Assembly (NCBI GenBank): GCA_023422555.1
Contig: JAFAGQ010000275.1
Location: 1-9,125 of the forward strand
Source of the DNA: Pseudomonadota bacterium
Lineage (GTDB): Bacteria > Pseudomonadota > Gammaproteobacteria > Burkholderiales > Burkholderiaceae_B
Reading direction: 5' to 3'
DNA: 9,125 bases
Shown here: piece after piece, positions 1 through 7,100 of the stretch
Position numbering within the stretch: the stretch's first letter is position 1
Layout: every line of letters begins with the position of its first letter
Program-made: the position numbers and the translations under genes
Notes under the pieces: model-generated
The model's input: the letters and a program-made list of their open reading frames with translations, nothing else
Databases searched by the model: none
What the model was told of the DNA's origin: nothing

Positions 1-6
1 AATTGA

Positions 7-36
7 GTGACAGGCCGCGTGCGTTCGGGTTAGAAT
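7..36 (+). promoter_or_regulatory. Probable sigma70 promoter of tRNA-Arg
   Basis: A -35-like GTGACA at 7-12 is followed after 18 bases by TAGAAT at 31-36, which is a good -10 match. Transcription would begin near 43, just before the mature tRNA 5' end at 50. The assignment rests on motif match and spacing only. Confidence 0.55.
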
Positions 37-49
37 CACGGGCTAGGTT

Positions 50-126
50 GTCTCCGTAGCTCAACTGGATAGAGCACCCGCCTTCTAAGCGGGTGGTTGT
101 GGGTTCGATTCCCGCCGGAGGCACCA
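50..126 (+). tRNA. tRNA-Arg (anticodon TCT), CCA encoded
   Basis: The sequence folds as a complete cloverleaf. The acceptor stem GTCTCCG (50-56) pairs with CGGAGGC (116-122) with one G-T wobble; the discriminator is A123 and the encoded CCA is 124-126. The anticodon stem CCCGC (77-81) pairs with GCGGG (89-93) around a 7-base loop with anticodon TCT at 84-86, which reads AGA and, with wobble, AGG. The T-loop GGTTCGATTCC region is canonical. tRNA-Arg genes are common integration sites for mobile elements, and the DNA just downstream is AT-rich and accessory in character. I found no second copy of the tRNA 3' end in the window, so an att duplication is not demonstrated. Confidence 0.97.
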
Positions 127-251
127 CTAACATTATGATCAGTTGAATAAGAAACAATAAATAATTATAAAAAAATCAAAAACTTATAAATAAAAAATCA
201 GTAAACGTTAAACATTTTGTTCCTGTAGAATCAGGTTTTTGGCGACAAATT

Positions 252-268
252 TACCCAAAAACTACCCA
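252..268 (+). repeat. TACCCA direct repeats spaced one helical turn
   Basis: TACCCA occurs at 252-257 and 263-268, exactly 11 bp apart, in the AT-rich spacer between tRNA-Arg and the toxin-antitoxin genes. Further copies are at 908-913 (in the 3' end of the toxin gene) and 945-950. Spacing by one helical turn is typical of protein-binding arrays such as integrase arm sites, but a 6-mer is short and the function is inference. Confidence 0.35.
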
Positions 269-312
269 CTAAGCCCCCCACGCGACGGCTCACACTCAGA
301 AAAACATGTTTT

Positions 313-338
313 TAGCGTTATAATACGCTATACGTATA
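313..338 (+). promoter_or_regulatory. Toxin-antitoxin promoter embedded in overlapping palindromes
   Basis: A perfect -10 hexamer TATAAT (319-324) lies exactly between inverted arms TAGCGT (313-318) and ACGCTA (325-330). The perfect palindrome TATACGTATA (329-338) follows immediately and shares two bases with the right arm. No good -35 is visible (TCAGAA at 296-301 is poor). Type II antitoxins with a ribbon-helix-helix or MazE-like fold usually repress their own operon by binding palindromes at the promoter, so this is the expected operator for the gene starting at 375. The sequence is seen directly; the repression is inferred. Confidence 0.6.
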
Positions 339-374
339 ACGTATTAATTATATTTTTTAGACATGGGAGCGAAC

Positions 375-605
375 ATGCACAAGCGAATGACAATCACCCT
401 GGATGAGGCCGTTTATGACGGCCTGTATCGTCGTGTCGGTAAACGCCGCATGAGTCAGTTCATTGAAGATCTGATTCGACCACACGTAATTGACACCGCG
501 CTTGATGACGGGTATCAAGCTATGGCTGCCGACAAAGAGCGCGAAGCAGAAGCGATGGAATGGTGTAATGCCCTTTCAGGAGATATGGCTGATGCAACGC
601 GGTGA
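375..605 (+). CDS. Type II antitoxin, MazE-like/ribbon-helix-helix type
   Basis: This 76-residue protein opens with a short strand (RMTITL, residues 4-9) and two predicted helices (about 10-21 and 25-36), as in a ribbon-helix-helix DNA-binding domain. An acidic, alanine-rich C-terminal segment (about 40-76) follows and is the likely toxin-binding part. I chose ATG375 because GGGAG at 365-369 sits five bases upstream; the in-frame ATG at 363 has no ribosome binding site. The stop overlaps the toxin start by 14 bases, the usual antitoxin-first arrangement with translational coupling. The role is to neutralise the downstream MazF/PemK-type nuclease and probably to repress the operon through the palindromes at 313-338. 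The family assignment depends largely on this pairing and on general resemblance. Confidence 0.85.
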   Translation: MHKRMTITLDEAVYDGLYRRVGKRRMSQFIEDLIRPHVIDTALDDGYQAMAADKEREAEAMEWCNALSGDMADATR

Positions 606-918
606 TGTGTGGTGGGTAGAATTCGATCCTGCCGTTGGTAGCGAGATTCGCAAAACCCGACCAGCAGTTATCGTGAGTAACAATGCAGCGAACAGGCATT
701 TAGCTAGAGTTGTCGTGGTGCCTGTTACCAGCAACACGGGACGACAATACCCCGGAGAGGCAATCGTGGCCGTTGGCGGCCAGCAAAGCAAAGTAATGGC
801 CGATCAGATTATGGCGGCGGATAAAACTCGACTCAAAAGCAAGCTGGATTCTTTATCGAAAGCAGATTTACTTGCTGTAGAGGATGCGATTAAAGTACAT
901 TTGGGGTTACCCAGATAG
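592..918 (+). CDS. MazF/PemK-family endoribonuclease toxin
   Basis: The 108-residue product has the hallmarks of the MazF/PemK fold: the N-terminal RGDVWWVEFDP strand (residues 3-13), KTRPAVIVSN (21-30) with the likely catalytic Arg23, VVVPVTSN (41-48) with the likely catalytic Thr46, and the DQIMAADKTRL segment (71-81) typical of the family. These toxins cleave mRNA at short sequences and stop growth when the antitoxin is lost. The start at ATG592 fits AGGAG at 578-582 with nine bases of spacing and the normal family N-terminus. The frame stays open upstream to 490, but that extension lies inside the antitoxin gene and does not look like MazF. The key residues are present, so the toxin is probably active. 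It is convergent with the minus-strand gene ending at 1005. Confidence 0.93.
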   Translation: MQRGDVWWVEFDPAVGSEIRKTRPAVIVSNNAANRHLARVVVVPVTSNTGRQYPGEAIVAVGGQQSKVMADQIMAADKTRLKSKLDSLSKADLLAVEDAIKVHLGLPR

Positions 919-963
919 CCTGATATCACCCGAAAAATTGGTTGTACCCAATAATCTACAGAT

Positions 964-997
964 CGAGTACGCCAAAAGACGCCAACGAGTACGCCAA
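964..997 (+). repeat. Phased direct repeats CGAGTACGCCAA
   Basis: The 12-mer CGAGTACGCCAA occurs at 964-975 and again at 986-997, 22 bp apart (two helical turns). A partial copy, GACGCCAA (978-985), lies between them, so ACGCCAA appears three times with 10- and 12-bp steps. The same core in the opposite orientation (TTTTTGGCGAC, 236-246) lies left of the toxin-antitoxin genes. This layout resembles arm-type binding sites of a tyrosine integrase or another multimeric DNA-binding protein. That reading is inference; the repeats themselves are plain in the sequence. Confidence 0.6.
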
Positions 998-1004
998 ATA
1001 TTTT

Positions 1005-1358
1005 TCAGCCAGCAATTCTGCGTACGTACCAGTCAAAGTAAAACCATTTCACATACATCCCCTTCTCTTCACCGCTCAGAGTTTCGTTGGCGCTGGCGTA
1101 CATGACGCCATCATAGTGCATCAGGATATGACGGTGGGCTTTGAGTTCAGCCTTATGCACCCAGCGGGGCCAGGCATTGATACCACTCTCTTTTTTGACG
1201 TAACGAATCAGGAATTTACGCAGGGCCTGCACCCCCGTGTCATTCAATTCGCTGGTCAGATCGTACTCGTTCATTACCCGATGGCAGCAGAACAATGCCT
1301 GCAGTTCTTCACGCGTTACCTGCCGACGAGGATTGGGATTATTGATTGCGTAGTCCAT
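1005..1358 (-). CDS. SOS-regulated small protein of unknown function
   Basis: I do not recognise this 117-residue protein. It is basic and rich in aromatic residues: a helical-looking N-terminal half (REELQALFCCHRVMNEYDL, about 16-34), a cationic segment with several His (WPRWVHKAELKAHRHILMHY, about 63-82), and a Trp/Tyr/Phe-rich C-terminus (MYVKWFYFDWYVRRIAG, 101-117). There is no signal peptide and no clear membrane helix. I prefer ATG1358 to the in-frame TTG at 1364; neither has a Shine-Dalgarno sequence. What supports a real gene is the upstream promoter overlapped by a near-consensus LexA box, implying induction on DNA damage. It lies convergent to the toxin gene, next to phased repeats, and could be phage-derived cargo. 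Its function cannot be inferred from sequence alone. Confidence 0.7.
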   Translation of the reverse strand: MDYAINNPNPRRQVTREELQALFCCHRVMNEYDLTSELNDTGVQALRKFLIRYVKKESGINAWPRWVHKAELKAHRHILMHYDGVMYASANETLSGEEKGMYVKWFYFDWYVRRIAG

Positions 1359-1371
1359 AACCAATGAATTT

Positions 1372-1403
1372 TACTGTATAAATAAACAGTATTTATACCG
1401 CAA
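1372..1403 (-). promoter_or_regulatory. Promoter with LexA (SOS) box
   Basis: Positions 1372-1391 read TACTGTATAAATAAACAGTA. This contains the full CTGT-N8-ACAG core and matches the E. coli LexA consensus at 18 of 20 positions. On the minus strand it covers the -10 TATACA (1380-1375), which lies 17 bases from the -35-like TTGCGG (1403-1398). Bound LexA would block this promoter. Transcription would start about ten bases before ATG1358, giving a very short leader. Confidence 0.85.
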
Positions 1404-1542
1404 AATTCGATCGGAATGACAAAAAATGCAAGGCGGTAACATGTGTCCAGCCCAAATGCATCTCGCTTCAGGGCGCGCTACCATTACCAGACGAAGTCAT
1501 TGCATTTATCGCAACATTGCCCCCGTCAACTTGCGTGATGCA

Positions 1543-3000
1543 TTACAGATACGGCGTGGCCAACCAGATCAGTTTGTTTCTCAGAATGGCCAGCAGGCCC
1601 TGTTTGCGCAAGGATTCGAATGTGACGCGTTCTGCGTGTGCGATTTCATTGTCTATGGCTTCGCTGATCCAGCCTGCAAGACGCCAGTCATACACTTCGA
1701 TATCAATTTCGAAATTCAGTCTGAGGCTTCGTGAATCCCAGTTGGACGAGCCGATCAGTGACCAGCTGTCATCCACCGTCATCAGTTTAGAGTGATCAAA
1801 GTTGCCCGACCCTTTCCAGACTCTGCATCCGGTCTCGATCATCTGATCGATCTGCGCCATCATGGCGTACTGGATCAGTCGCAGATTATTCTTCCCCGGT
1901 ATCACGATATCGACCTGCACACCGCGACGAGCGGCCGTTGTGAGGGCGCCTATCAATACCTGGTCCGGCAGAAAATACGGTGACTGAATACGAATGTGTT
2001 TTTGCGCCACCGCACATGCCGCCAGTAACAGCTTATGTGTGCTCTCGATTTCCCTGTCCGGTCCCGAAGGGACGCAGCGCGCCGCCATGTCTGCCGGCAT
2101 AAAAGCGGGTTCCGGGGCCAGCCAGTCTCCGAGCTTTAACTGTTCTCCCGTAGAAAACAGCCAGTCATGGCAGAACACTACCAGCAACTGGGCGACCAAT
2201 GGTCCGCGCATGCGAAAGTGAATGTCCCGCGCTGTGTGATCGTGCGCTGTTTCGGTCAGAAATTCTTCCCGGATATTCATGCCACCGGCAAATCCCTGGG
2301 CGCCATCCACAATCAGAATTTTGCGGTGGCAGCGCATATTTGCATACGGCATGCGCCAGGTCATAGCGTTGGTCTCAAAGAGTTCTACCGTGACACCCTG
2401 CTCTCTGAGCCTGTGCACAATGGTTGGATGCGAATAACGCACGCCAATGGAGTCGATCAGAACCCGTACGCGAACTCCACGTTTGAACGCGGCAATCAGA
2501 CTGTCGGCAAACCGATGCCCGACAATGTCGTTATCGAAAATATAAGTCTGCAGCAGAATGGACTGGGTTGCTGCGTCAATGGCCTGCAGCATCGCCGGGT
2601 ATGCCTGATCGCCCCCATTTAATGGAATGATTTCGTTGCCACCACACAGCGGAAAACGCGTTACTGTGTCGCTGGCCTTTTTCAGGGAGATGCATTGTGG
2701 TCCGGCATGATGCGCCAGATCTCTGACGGTGACGCTGTCATGATCGGCGCCCTCTTTCAATAGTCTGTCCCGATGCGATTTGATCCGGGTCTGACGAATC
2801 CGGTTAATGCCGACTACGAAGTAGAGAATGGGTCCCAGAAAAGGCGAAAAGAGAACCACCCCGACCCAGGCAATGGCTGCCCGGACATCGCGCTTGGTCA
2901 TCGCAATGTGTATCGCTGCAGAGATGCTCAAAAGCAAACTGGCTGCGAAAATCAGTTGGGTTTCGTACTGAACCAGAAATTTCCACAGGGAGGAGATCAC
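1543..3000 (-). CDS. cls: Cardiolipin synthase (phospholipase D superfamily, ClsA type)
   Basis: At 485 residues it matches the usual length of ClsA-type cardiolipin synthases, inner-membrane enzymes that condense two phosphatidylglycerols into cardiolipin and glycerol. Two N-terminal membrane segments (about 14-34 and 40-64) are followed by two phospholipase D domains. Each has an intact HxKxxxxD motif: H225-K227-D232 (HRKILIVDGAQGFAGGMN) and H403-K405-D410 (HSKLMTVDDSWSLIGSSN). The start is GTG3000; an in-frame stop lies just upstream, so no longer start is possible, and the Shine-Dalgarno sequence is weak (GAAGG about 15 bases away). It is transcribed away from the tRNA-His gene and is probably monocistronic. 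The alternative, a PLD-family protein with another head-group specificity, is less likely given the N-terminal membrane domain. Confidence 0.93.
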   Translation of the reverse strand: MISSLWKFLVQYETQLIFAASLLLSISAAIHIAMTKRDVRAAIAWVGVVLFSPFLGPILYFVVGINRIRQTRIKSHRDRLLKEGADHDSVTVRDLAHHAGPQCISLKKASDTVTRFPLCGGNEIIPLNGGDQAYPAMLQAIDAATQSILLQTYIFDNDIVGHRFADSLIAAFKRGVRVRVLIDSIGVRYSHPTIVHRLREQGVTVELFETNAMTWRMPYANMRCHRKILIVDGAQGFAGGMNIREEFLTETAHDHTARDIHFRMRGPLVAQLLVVFCHDWLFSTGEQLKLGDWLAPEPAFMPADMAARCVPSGPDREIESTHKLLLAACAVAQKHIRIQSPYFLPDQVLIGALTTAARRGVQVDIVIPGKNNLRLIQYAMMAQIDQMIETGCRVWKGSGNFDHSKLMTVDDSWSLIGSSNWDSRSLRLNFEIDIEVYDWRLAGWISEAIDNEIAHAERVTFESLRKQGLLAILRNKLIWLATPYL

Positions 3001-3056
3001 AAAAGCACCCGCATACCTTCAAAAGCCACTCAAAGACAACAAAATAACACGTTGCG

Positions 3057-3069
3057 AAGATTTTATCTT
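3057..3069. repeat. Palindrome AAGATTTTATCTT between cls and tRNA-His
   Basis: Five-base arms AAGAT (3057-3061) and ATCTT (3065-3069) flank TTT and touch the -35 box of the tRNA-His promoter. It lies in the divergent gap between cls and the tRNA and could be a regulator site. It is AT-rich, so chance is a real possibility. Confidence 0.25.
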
Positions 3070-3096
3070 GTGCAGAGAAATGATACTTGCTATACT
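3068..3096 (+). promoter_or_regulatory. Sigma70 promoter of tRNA-His
   Basis: TTGTGC at 3068-3073, a 17-base spacer and TATACT at 3091-3096 make a strong promoter. It would start transcription near 3103, about ten bases before the tRNA. Confidence 0.75.
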
Positions 3097-3113
3097 CTCA
3101 CGCTTACTCGGAT

Positions 3114-3190
3114 GGTGACTGTAGCTCAGTTGGTAGAGTCCCGGATTGTGATTCCGGTTGTCGTGGGTTCGAGCCCCATCAGTCACCCCA
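3114..3190 (+). tRNA. tRNA-His (anticodon GTG) with encoded G-1 and CCA
   Basis: This is a complete cloverleaf. The acceptor stem GTGACTG (3115-3121) pairs with CAGTCAC (3180-3186). The histidine-specific extra G-1 (3114) pairs with discriminator C73 (3187), and CCA is 3188-3190. The anticodon stem CCGGA/TCCGG (3141-3145/3153-3157) encloses the loop with GTG at 3148-3150. G-1:C73 is the main identity element for bacterial histidyl-tRNA synthetase. The gene stands alone with its own promoter; no convincing terminator follows. It is very close to E. coli tRNA-His in sequence. Confidence 0.97.
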
Positions 3191-3481
3191 AAAAATACAA
3201 TAAATTCAAAGAATTATCTGATATAAAATGTAATTTTTATTGTTACATTAGAACAAAAATAACGAAATTAGAACTTTCGTTCAGATCCCCGCCACATACT
3301 ACCCCATTTTTCATCGACCCTATCACCAGATTTTTGCTGGCGATACACCTCTGGTTTTGCCAACCGCCCGCGAAAACGAGTCCCGGCCCCATCTCTTCTC
3401 CGATTAAATAGAAGAATCTGATGATGGGCCCGAAGAGTCCCGCTCAAGAGTCCCGCTCAAGAGTCCCGCTCAAGAGTCCGC
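3191..3481. other. Intergenic, AT-rich; relic tail and repeats at its right end
   Basis: From 3191 to about 3300 the DNA is AT-rich with nothing coding recognised. A weak inverted repeat, ACCAGA/TCTGGT (3325-3330/3350-3355), has a 19-base loop and a short T run, too poor to call a terminator. From 3404 to 3481 on the minus strand lies what appears to be the former C-terminus of the small membrane protein gene (Asp/Ser-rich codons ending in TAA at 3406-3404), interrupted by the tandem array. Confidence 0.5.
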
Positions 3482-3508
3482 TCAGGAGTCTGTAGAAGAA
3501 TCTGATGA
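3409..3508 (-). repeat. 16-bp direct repeat pair flanking the tandem array
   Basis: TAGAAGAATCTGATGA is present identically at 3409-3424 and 3493-3508. The copies are 84 bp apart, exactly 28 codons. On the minus strand both copies read Ser-Ser-Asp-Ser-Ser in the frame of the small membrane protein gene. Recombination between them would remove the array and both stop codons and leave an open tail ending at TAA 3406-3404. Confidence 0.85.
3434..3484. repeat. 13-bp tandem repeat, three units plus a 12-bp fourth
   Basis: AGAGTCCCGCTCA is repeated perfectly at 3434-3446, 3447-3459 and 3460-3472. A fourth unit (3473-3484) lacks one C and is 12 bp long. The last unit contains the stop codon (TGA, 3484-3482) of the minus-strand membrane protein gene. 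Because 13 is not a multiple of three, unit gain or loss changes the reading frame downstream. Confidence 0.9.
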
Positions 3509-3742
3509 ATCCGTCGATGAATCCATCGAAGCCCCCAAAGCGCCCTCTTTTTCTCTTCGATTCAGTTTCCATACTGAAAATGCAGCGGAAATAAAGAACG
3601 AAACCAGCAGCCCCGCAAATGCGGCGACAACGAAGTTGCCCAGAAACATCCAGAACACGATGGTCAACAGCAGACCGACAGACAGCGGCCTGGCTGCCAT
3701 GCCTGCCAGAATGCTACCCAGCTTTGCCATCACTCTCTTCAC
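3482..3742 (-). CDS. Small two-helix membrane protein, unknown function
   Basis: I do not recognise this 86-residue protein. It has two hydrophobic segments (about 19-40 and 41-58) separated by a short Asn/Val turn, then a basic stretch (KLNRREKEG, 59-67) and an Asp/Ser-rich tail (MDSSTDSSDSSTDS, 73-86). This fits a hairpin in the inner membrane with the tail in the cytoplasm. The start is GTG3742, preceded by AGGAG six bases away; an internal ATG at 3730 is the alternative. The stop lies inside a tandem repeat, and the Asp/Ser coding pattern resumes in the same frame beyond it (3439-3407). The tail therefore looks truncated by repeat expansion. Confidence 0.65.
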   Translation of the reverse strand: MKRVMAKLGSILAGMAARPLSVGLLLTIVFWMFLGNFVVAAFAGLLVSFFISAAFSVWKLNRREKEGALGASMDSSTDSSDSSTDS

Positions 3743-4103
3743 GCTTTACTCCTGATTCTTGCACTTTGTTGTTCGCACGACTAACATGGTTCTAGGATAT
3801 ACCCTAATTCTGGCAATTTCTGTTTCTCTTGCCAGAGAAATGGCTTAACTTTACGTTAACGTCAATTAAAAACCGGGCCTGATTCCAATATTGCGGCACC
3901 CACCATCCATCGGGTTGCAATCAGGCCGCAGGCGTGATGAGTTGCGCCACCAGAATGGCTGCCATTCATCAGGACGATATCGCATCGCTATGCAACGGCG
4001 GTGAGCATTCTACGACTTTGCACAGTCCGTTCACAAGACGCTCATGAGGCAAAGCCGGGAGTCATGCGCTTATGTGCCTATGTAATATATCGGAGACAAC
4101 AGA
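3743..4103. other. Intergenic spacer rich in inverted repeats
   Basis: No gene is recognised in these 361 bases. Four symmetric elements stand out. (1) TCTGGCAA/TTGCCAGA at 3809-3816/3829-3836, with a 12-base loop. (2) The perfect 10-bp palindrome ACGTTAACGT at 3853-3862. (3) GGCCTGATT/AATCAGGCC at 3876-3884/3919-3927, extended after a C-C mismatch by CAA/TTG. (4) GAATGGC-T-GCCATTC at 3953-3967. None is followed by a T tract. They may be operators or a structured leader of the downstream oxidoreductase gene. I see no convincing promoter for that gene. Confidence 0.55.
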
Positions 4104-7100
4104 ATGAATGCGCCTTTACCCAAGCTGGCCCAGGACGCCCTGAAGAATACCACCATTGACGACAAATACCGTCTTGAAAAGGGCCGCGTTTATATGAGCG
4201 GCACACAGGCACTGGTACGTCTGCCCATGCTGCAGAAAGACCGCGATCGACGTGCCGGCCTTGATACAGGCGGCTTCATTTCCGGTTACCGTGGTTCACC
4301 GCTGGGCAATCTCGATCTGAGCCTGTGGAAAGCCAAAACCTATCTGGCCGAACACGAAATCTCCTTCCAGCCCGGTGTCAATGAAGAACTCGGCGCAACC
4401 GCCGTCTGGGGTTCGCAGCAGGTCAATCTGTTTCCCGGCGCCACCAAACAGGGCGTATTCGGCATGTGGTACGGAAAAGGCCCTGGCCTGGACCGGTCCA
4501 TGGATGTCTTCAAGCATGCCAATTCCGCCGGCACCAGTCAGTTCGGCGGAGTGCTGCTGCTGGCTGGCGACGATCATGCCGCCAAGTCATCGACTGTTGC
4601 CTATCAATCTGAACACAATCTGCAGTCAGCAGGCATCCCCGTCTTATATCCCTGTAATGTGCAGGAGTACCTGGACTTTGGCGTTCACGGCTGGGCAATG
4701 AGCCGCTATTCAGGTCTGTGGGTGGCCATGAAATGCGTGACTGATGTGATTGAATCGAGCGCGTCAGTGGAACTGGACCCTGACCGTGTGAGCACCATCA
4801 CCCCGACTGATTTCGACATGCCTGAAGGCGGCCTGTCAATTCGCTGGCCCGATCCGCCACTGGATCAGGAAGCACGTCTGAACAATTACAAGTTCTATGC
4901 TGCCCTGGCATATGTCCGCGCCAACAAACTGGACAAAATCATTTTTGATTCGCCCAAGGCCCGCTTTGGCATTATGACTGCCGGTAAGGCTTATCTGGAT
5001 GTGCGTCAGGCGCTGACCGACCTGGGTCTGGATGAAGACACATGCACCGAGATAGGTATCCGCCTGTACAAGGTGGGCTGTATCTGGCCTCTAGAGGCCC
5101 AGGGTGCGCGACAATTTGCCGAAGGGCTGGATGAGATTCTGGTGGTTGAAGAAAAACGCCAGATCATGGAATACGCGCTCAAAGAAGAACTGTACAACTG
5201 GCGAGACGATGTGCGTCCCGATGTCTATGGCAAATTCGATGCACGGGACGATGGTGGCGGTGAATGGTCTGTACCGCGCGGCAAATGGCTGCTGCCGGCC
5301 AATTACGAACTGTCACCTGCGCTGATCGCCAAGGCCATTGCCAAACGTCTTGAAAAGCACGCCTTACCCGACGAAGTCCGTGCACGTATTGAAGCGCGTA
5401 TTGCCATTATTCACGCCAAGGAGCAGGATGCCAAACGGCCGGTAGTGGTGCAGGATCGCAAACCCTGGTTCTGTTCGGGCTGTCCGCATAATACGTCTAC
5501 ACGCGTCCCCGAGGGCTCACGGGCAGTGGCCGGGATTGGCTGTCATTACATGACCATCTGGATGGATCGCAATACCGACACGTTCACGCAAATGGGCGGC
5601 GAAGGTGTGCCATGGATTGGTCAGAAAGACTTTACCAGCACCAAACATATTTTTGCGAACCTGGGTGATGGCACTTATTTCCATTCGGGCATTCTGGCGA
5701 TCCGGGCGTCGATTGCCGCCAAGGTCAATATTACCTACAAAATCCTGTTCAACGATGCCGTCGCCATGACCGGGGGTCAACCGGTGGACGGAATATTGAC
5801 GGTGCCGCAGATCAATGATCAGCTTTTTGCCGAAGGGGTGAGCCGGATTGTGATCGTCAGTGACGAGCCGGAAAAATATAAAGGCGTTGCCCTGGCAGGC
5901 AATACGAATGTCATGCATCGGGACAGCCTGGATGATGTGCAGCTTGAACTGCGCGATACCGAAGGCACCACGATTCTGATCTACGATCAGACCTGCGCTA
6001 CCGAAAAGCGCCGGCGCCGCAAACGCAATGCCTACCCCGATCCAAACCGCCGCGTCTTCATTAACGAAGCGGTCTGCGAAGGCTGTGGCGACTGCAGCGT
6101 CAAGTCGAACTGTCTGTCAGTTGAACCCGTCGATACACCGATGGGCAGCAAACGCCGCATCAATCAGTCTTCCTGCAACAAGGATTTTTCGTGCCTTAAC
6201 GGCTTTTGTCCCAGTTTTGTGACAGCCGAAGGCGCGAAAGTGCGCAAGCCGCAGACCGCCACCCTCTCCTTCGAGAAAATCGAATCGGATATTCCGCTGC
6301 CTGCGATGCCGAAGATCGATCGTTCCTATAACATTCTGGTTCCTGGCGTGGGCGGTACCGGCGTGGTTACGATTGGCGCACTACTGGGCATGGCAACGCA
6401 CCTGGAGCAAAAAGGCGTGAATGTCCTGGACATTACCGGCCTGGCGCAGAAAGGCGGCGCTGTGGTCAGTCATGTACAGATCGGCAACCAGCCATCGGAT
6501 CTGCACTCCACGCGTATCGGCATGGGTGAAGCCGATCTGATCATTGGCTGCGATGCTATTGTTGCGGCGTCACGCGAGATCACCTCCAAGACGCGCAAGG
6601 GCGTGACCGTGGCGGCCATCAATAGTGCTAAAGTGCCCACTGCGGAAATTTTCCAGAATCCCAAATGGCAGTTTCCGTCAGCCGTGACCGAACAGGATAT
6701 GGTATCCCTGCTCGGCAAAGACAGATGTGATTTTCTGGATGCCAACGCCTATGCCGTCGCCTTGCTGGGCGATGCCATTTTTGCCAATCCCCTCATGCTA
6801 GGCTATGCATGGCAAAAAGGCTGGATTCCGCTGCACCACGAAAGTCTGGAGCGCGCCATACAACTGAATGGCGTTGCTGTGGACAAGAATCTGGCCGCCT
6901 TTGAATGGGGCAGATATCTGGCACATCACGGCCTGCAGTCTGTCCCACTGGATAAAGGTGCCCGGGGTGTTCGTCATGAAAACCTGCTGAACATGCCCGA
7001 GAGTATCGATACCCTCATCTCGCGTCTTGGCGAACACCTGACACGTTATCAGAACGCACGCTACGCAAAACGCTTCACTCAGGCTGTGGAGCAGATTCGT

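Noticed and set aside
490..591. N-terminal extension of the toxin
   Set aside because: The extra 34 residues lie out of frame inside the antitoxin gene and do not resemble MazF; ATG592 has a good ribosome binding site and the family N-terminus.
937..952. Terminator after the toxin gene (ATTGG/CCAAT)
   Set aside because: Only five AT-rich base pairs and no T tract.
942..1367. 141-codon plus-strand frame
   Set aside because: It is antisense to the minus-strand gene at 1005-1358, which has a proper promoter and LexA box; the plus-strand frame has no ribosome binding site.
1426..1734. Plus-strand frame near the cls 3' end
   Set aside because: Two thirds of it overlaps the cls coding region antisense and nothing in the product is recognisable.
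3114..3190. tRNA-His as the distal att copy of an element starting at tRNA-Arg
   Set aside because: The shared T-loop bases are common to all tRNAs; acceptor and anticodon stems differ, and the tRNA is intact with its own promoter.
3325..3355. Terminator for tRNA-His
   Set aside because: Only six paired bases with a 19-base loop, 135 bases past the tRNA; too weak.
2773..3411. 212-codon plus-strand frame
   Set aside because: It runs antisense to cls and straight through the complete tRNA-His gene, so it cannot be a normal protein gene.
3434..3484. CRISPR array
   Set aside because: The 13-bp units are directly contiguous with no spacers; this is a simple tandem repeat.
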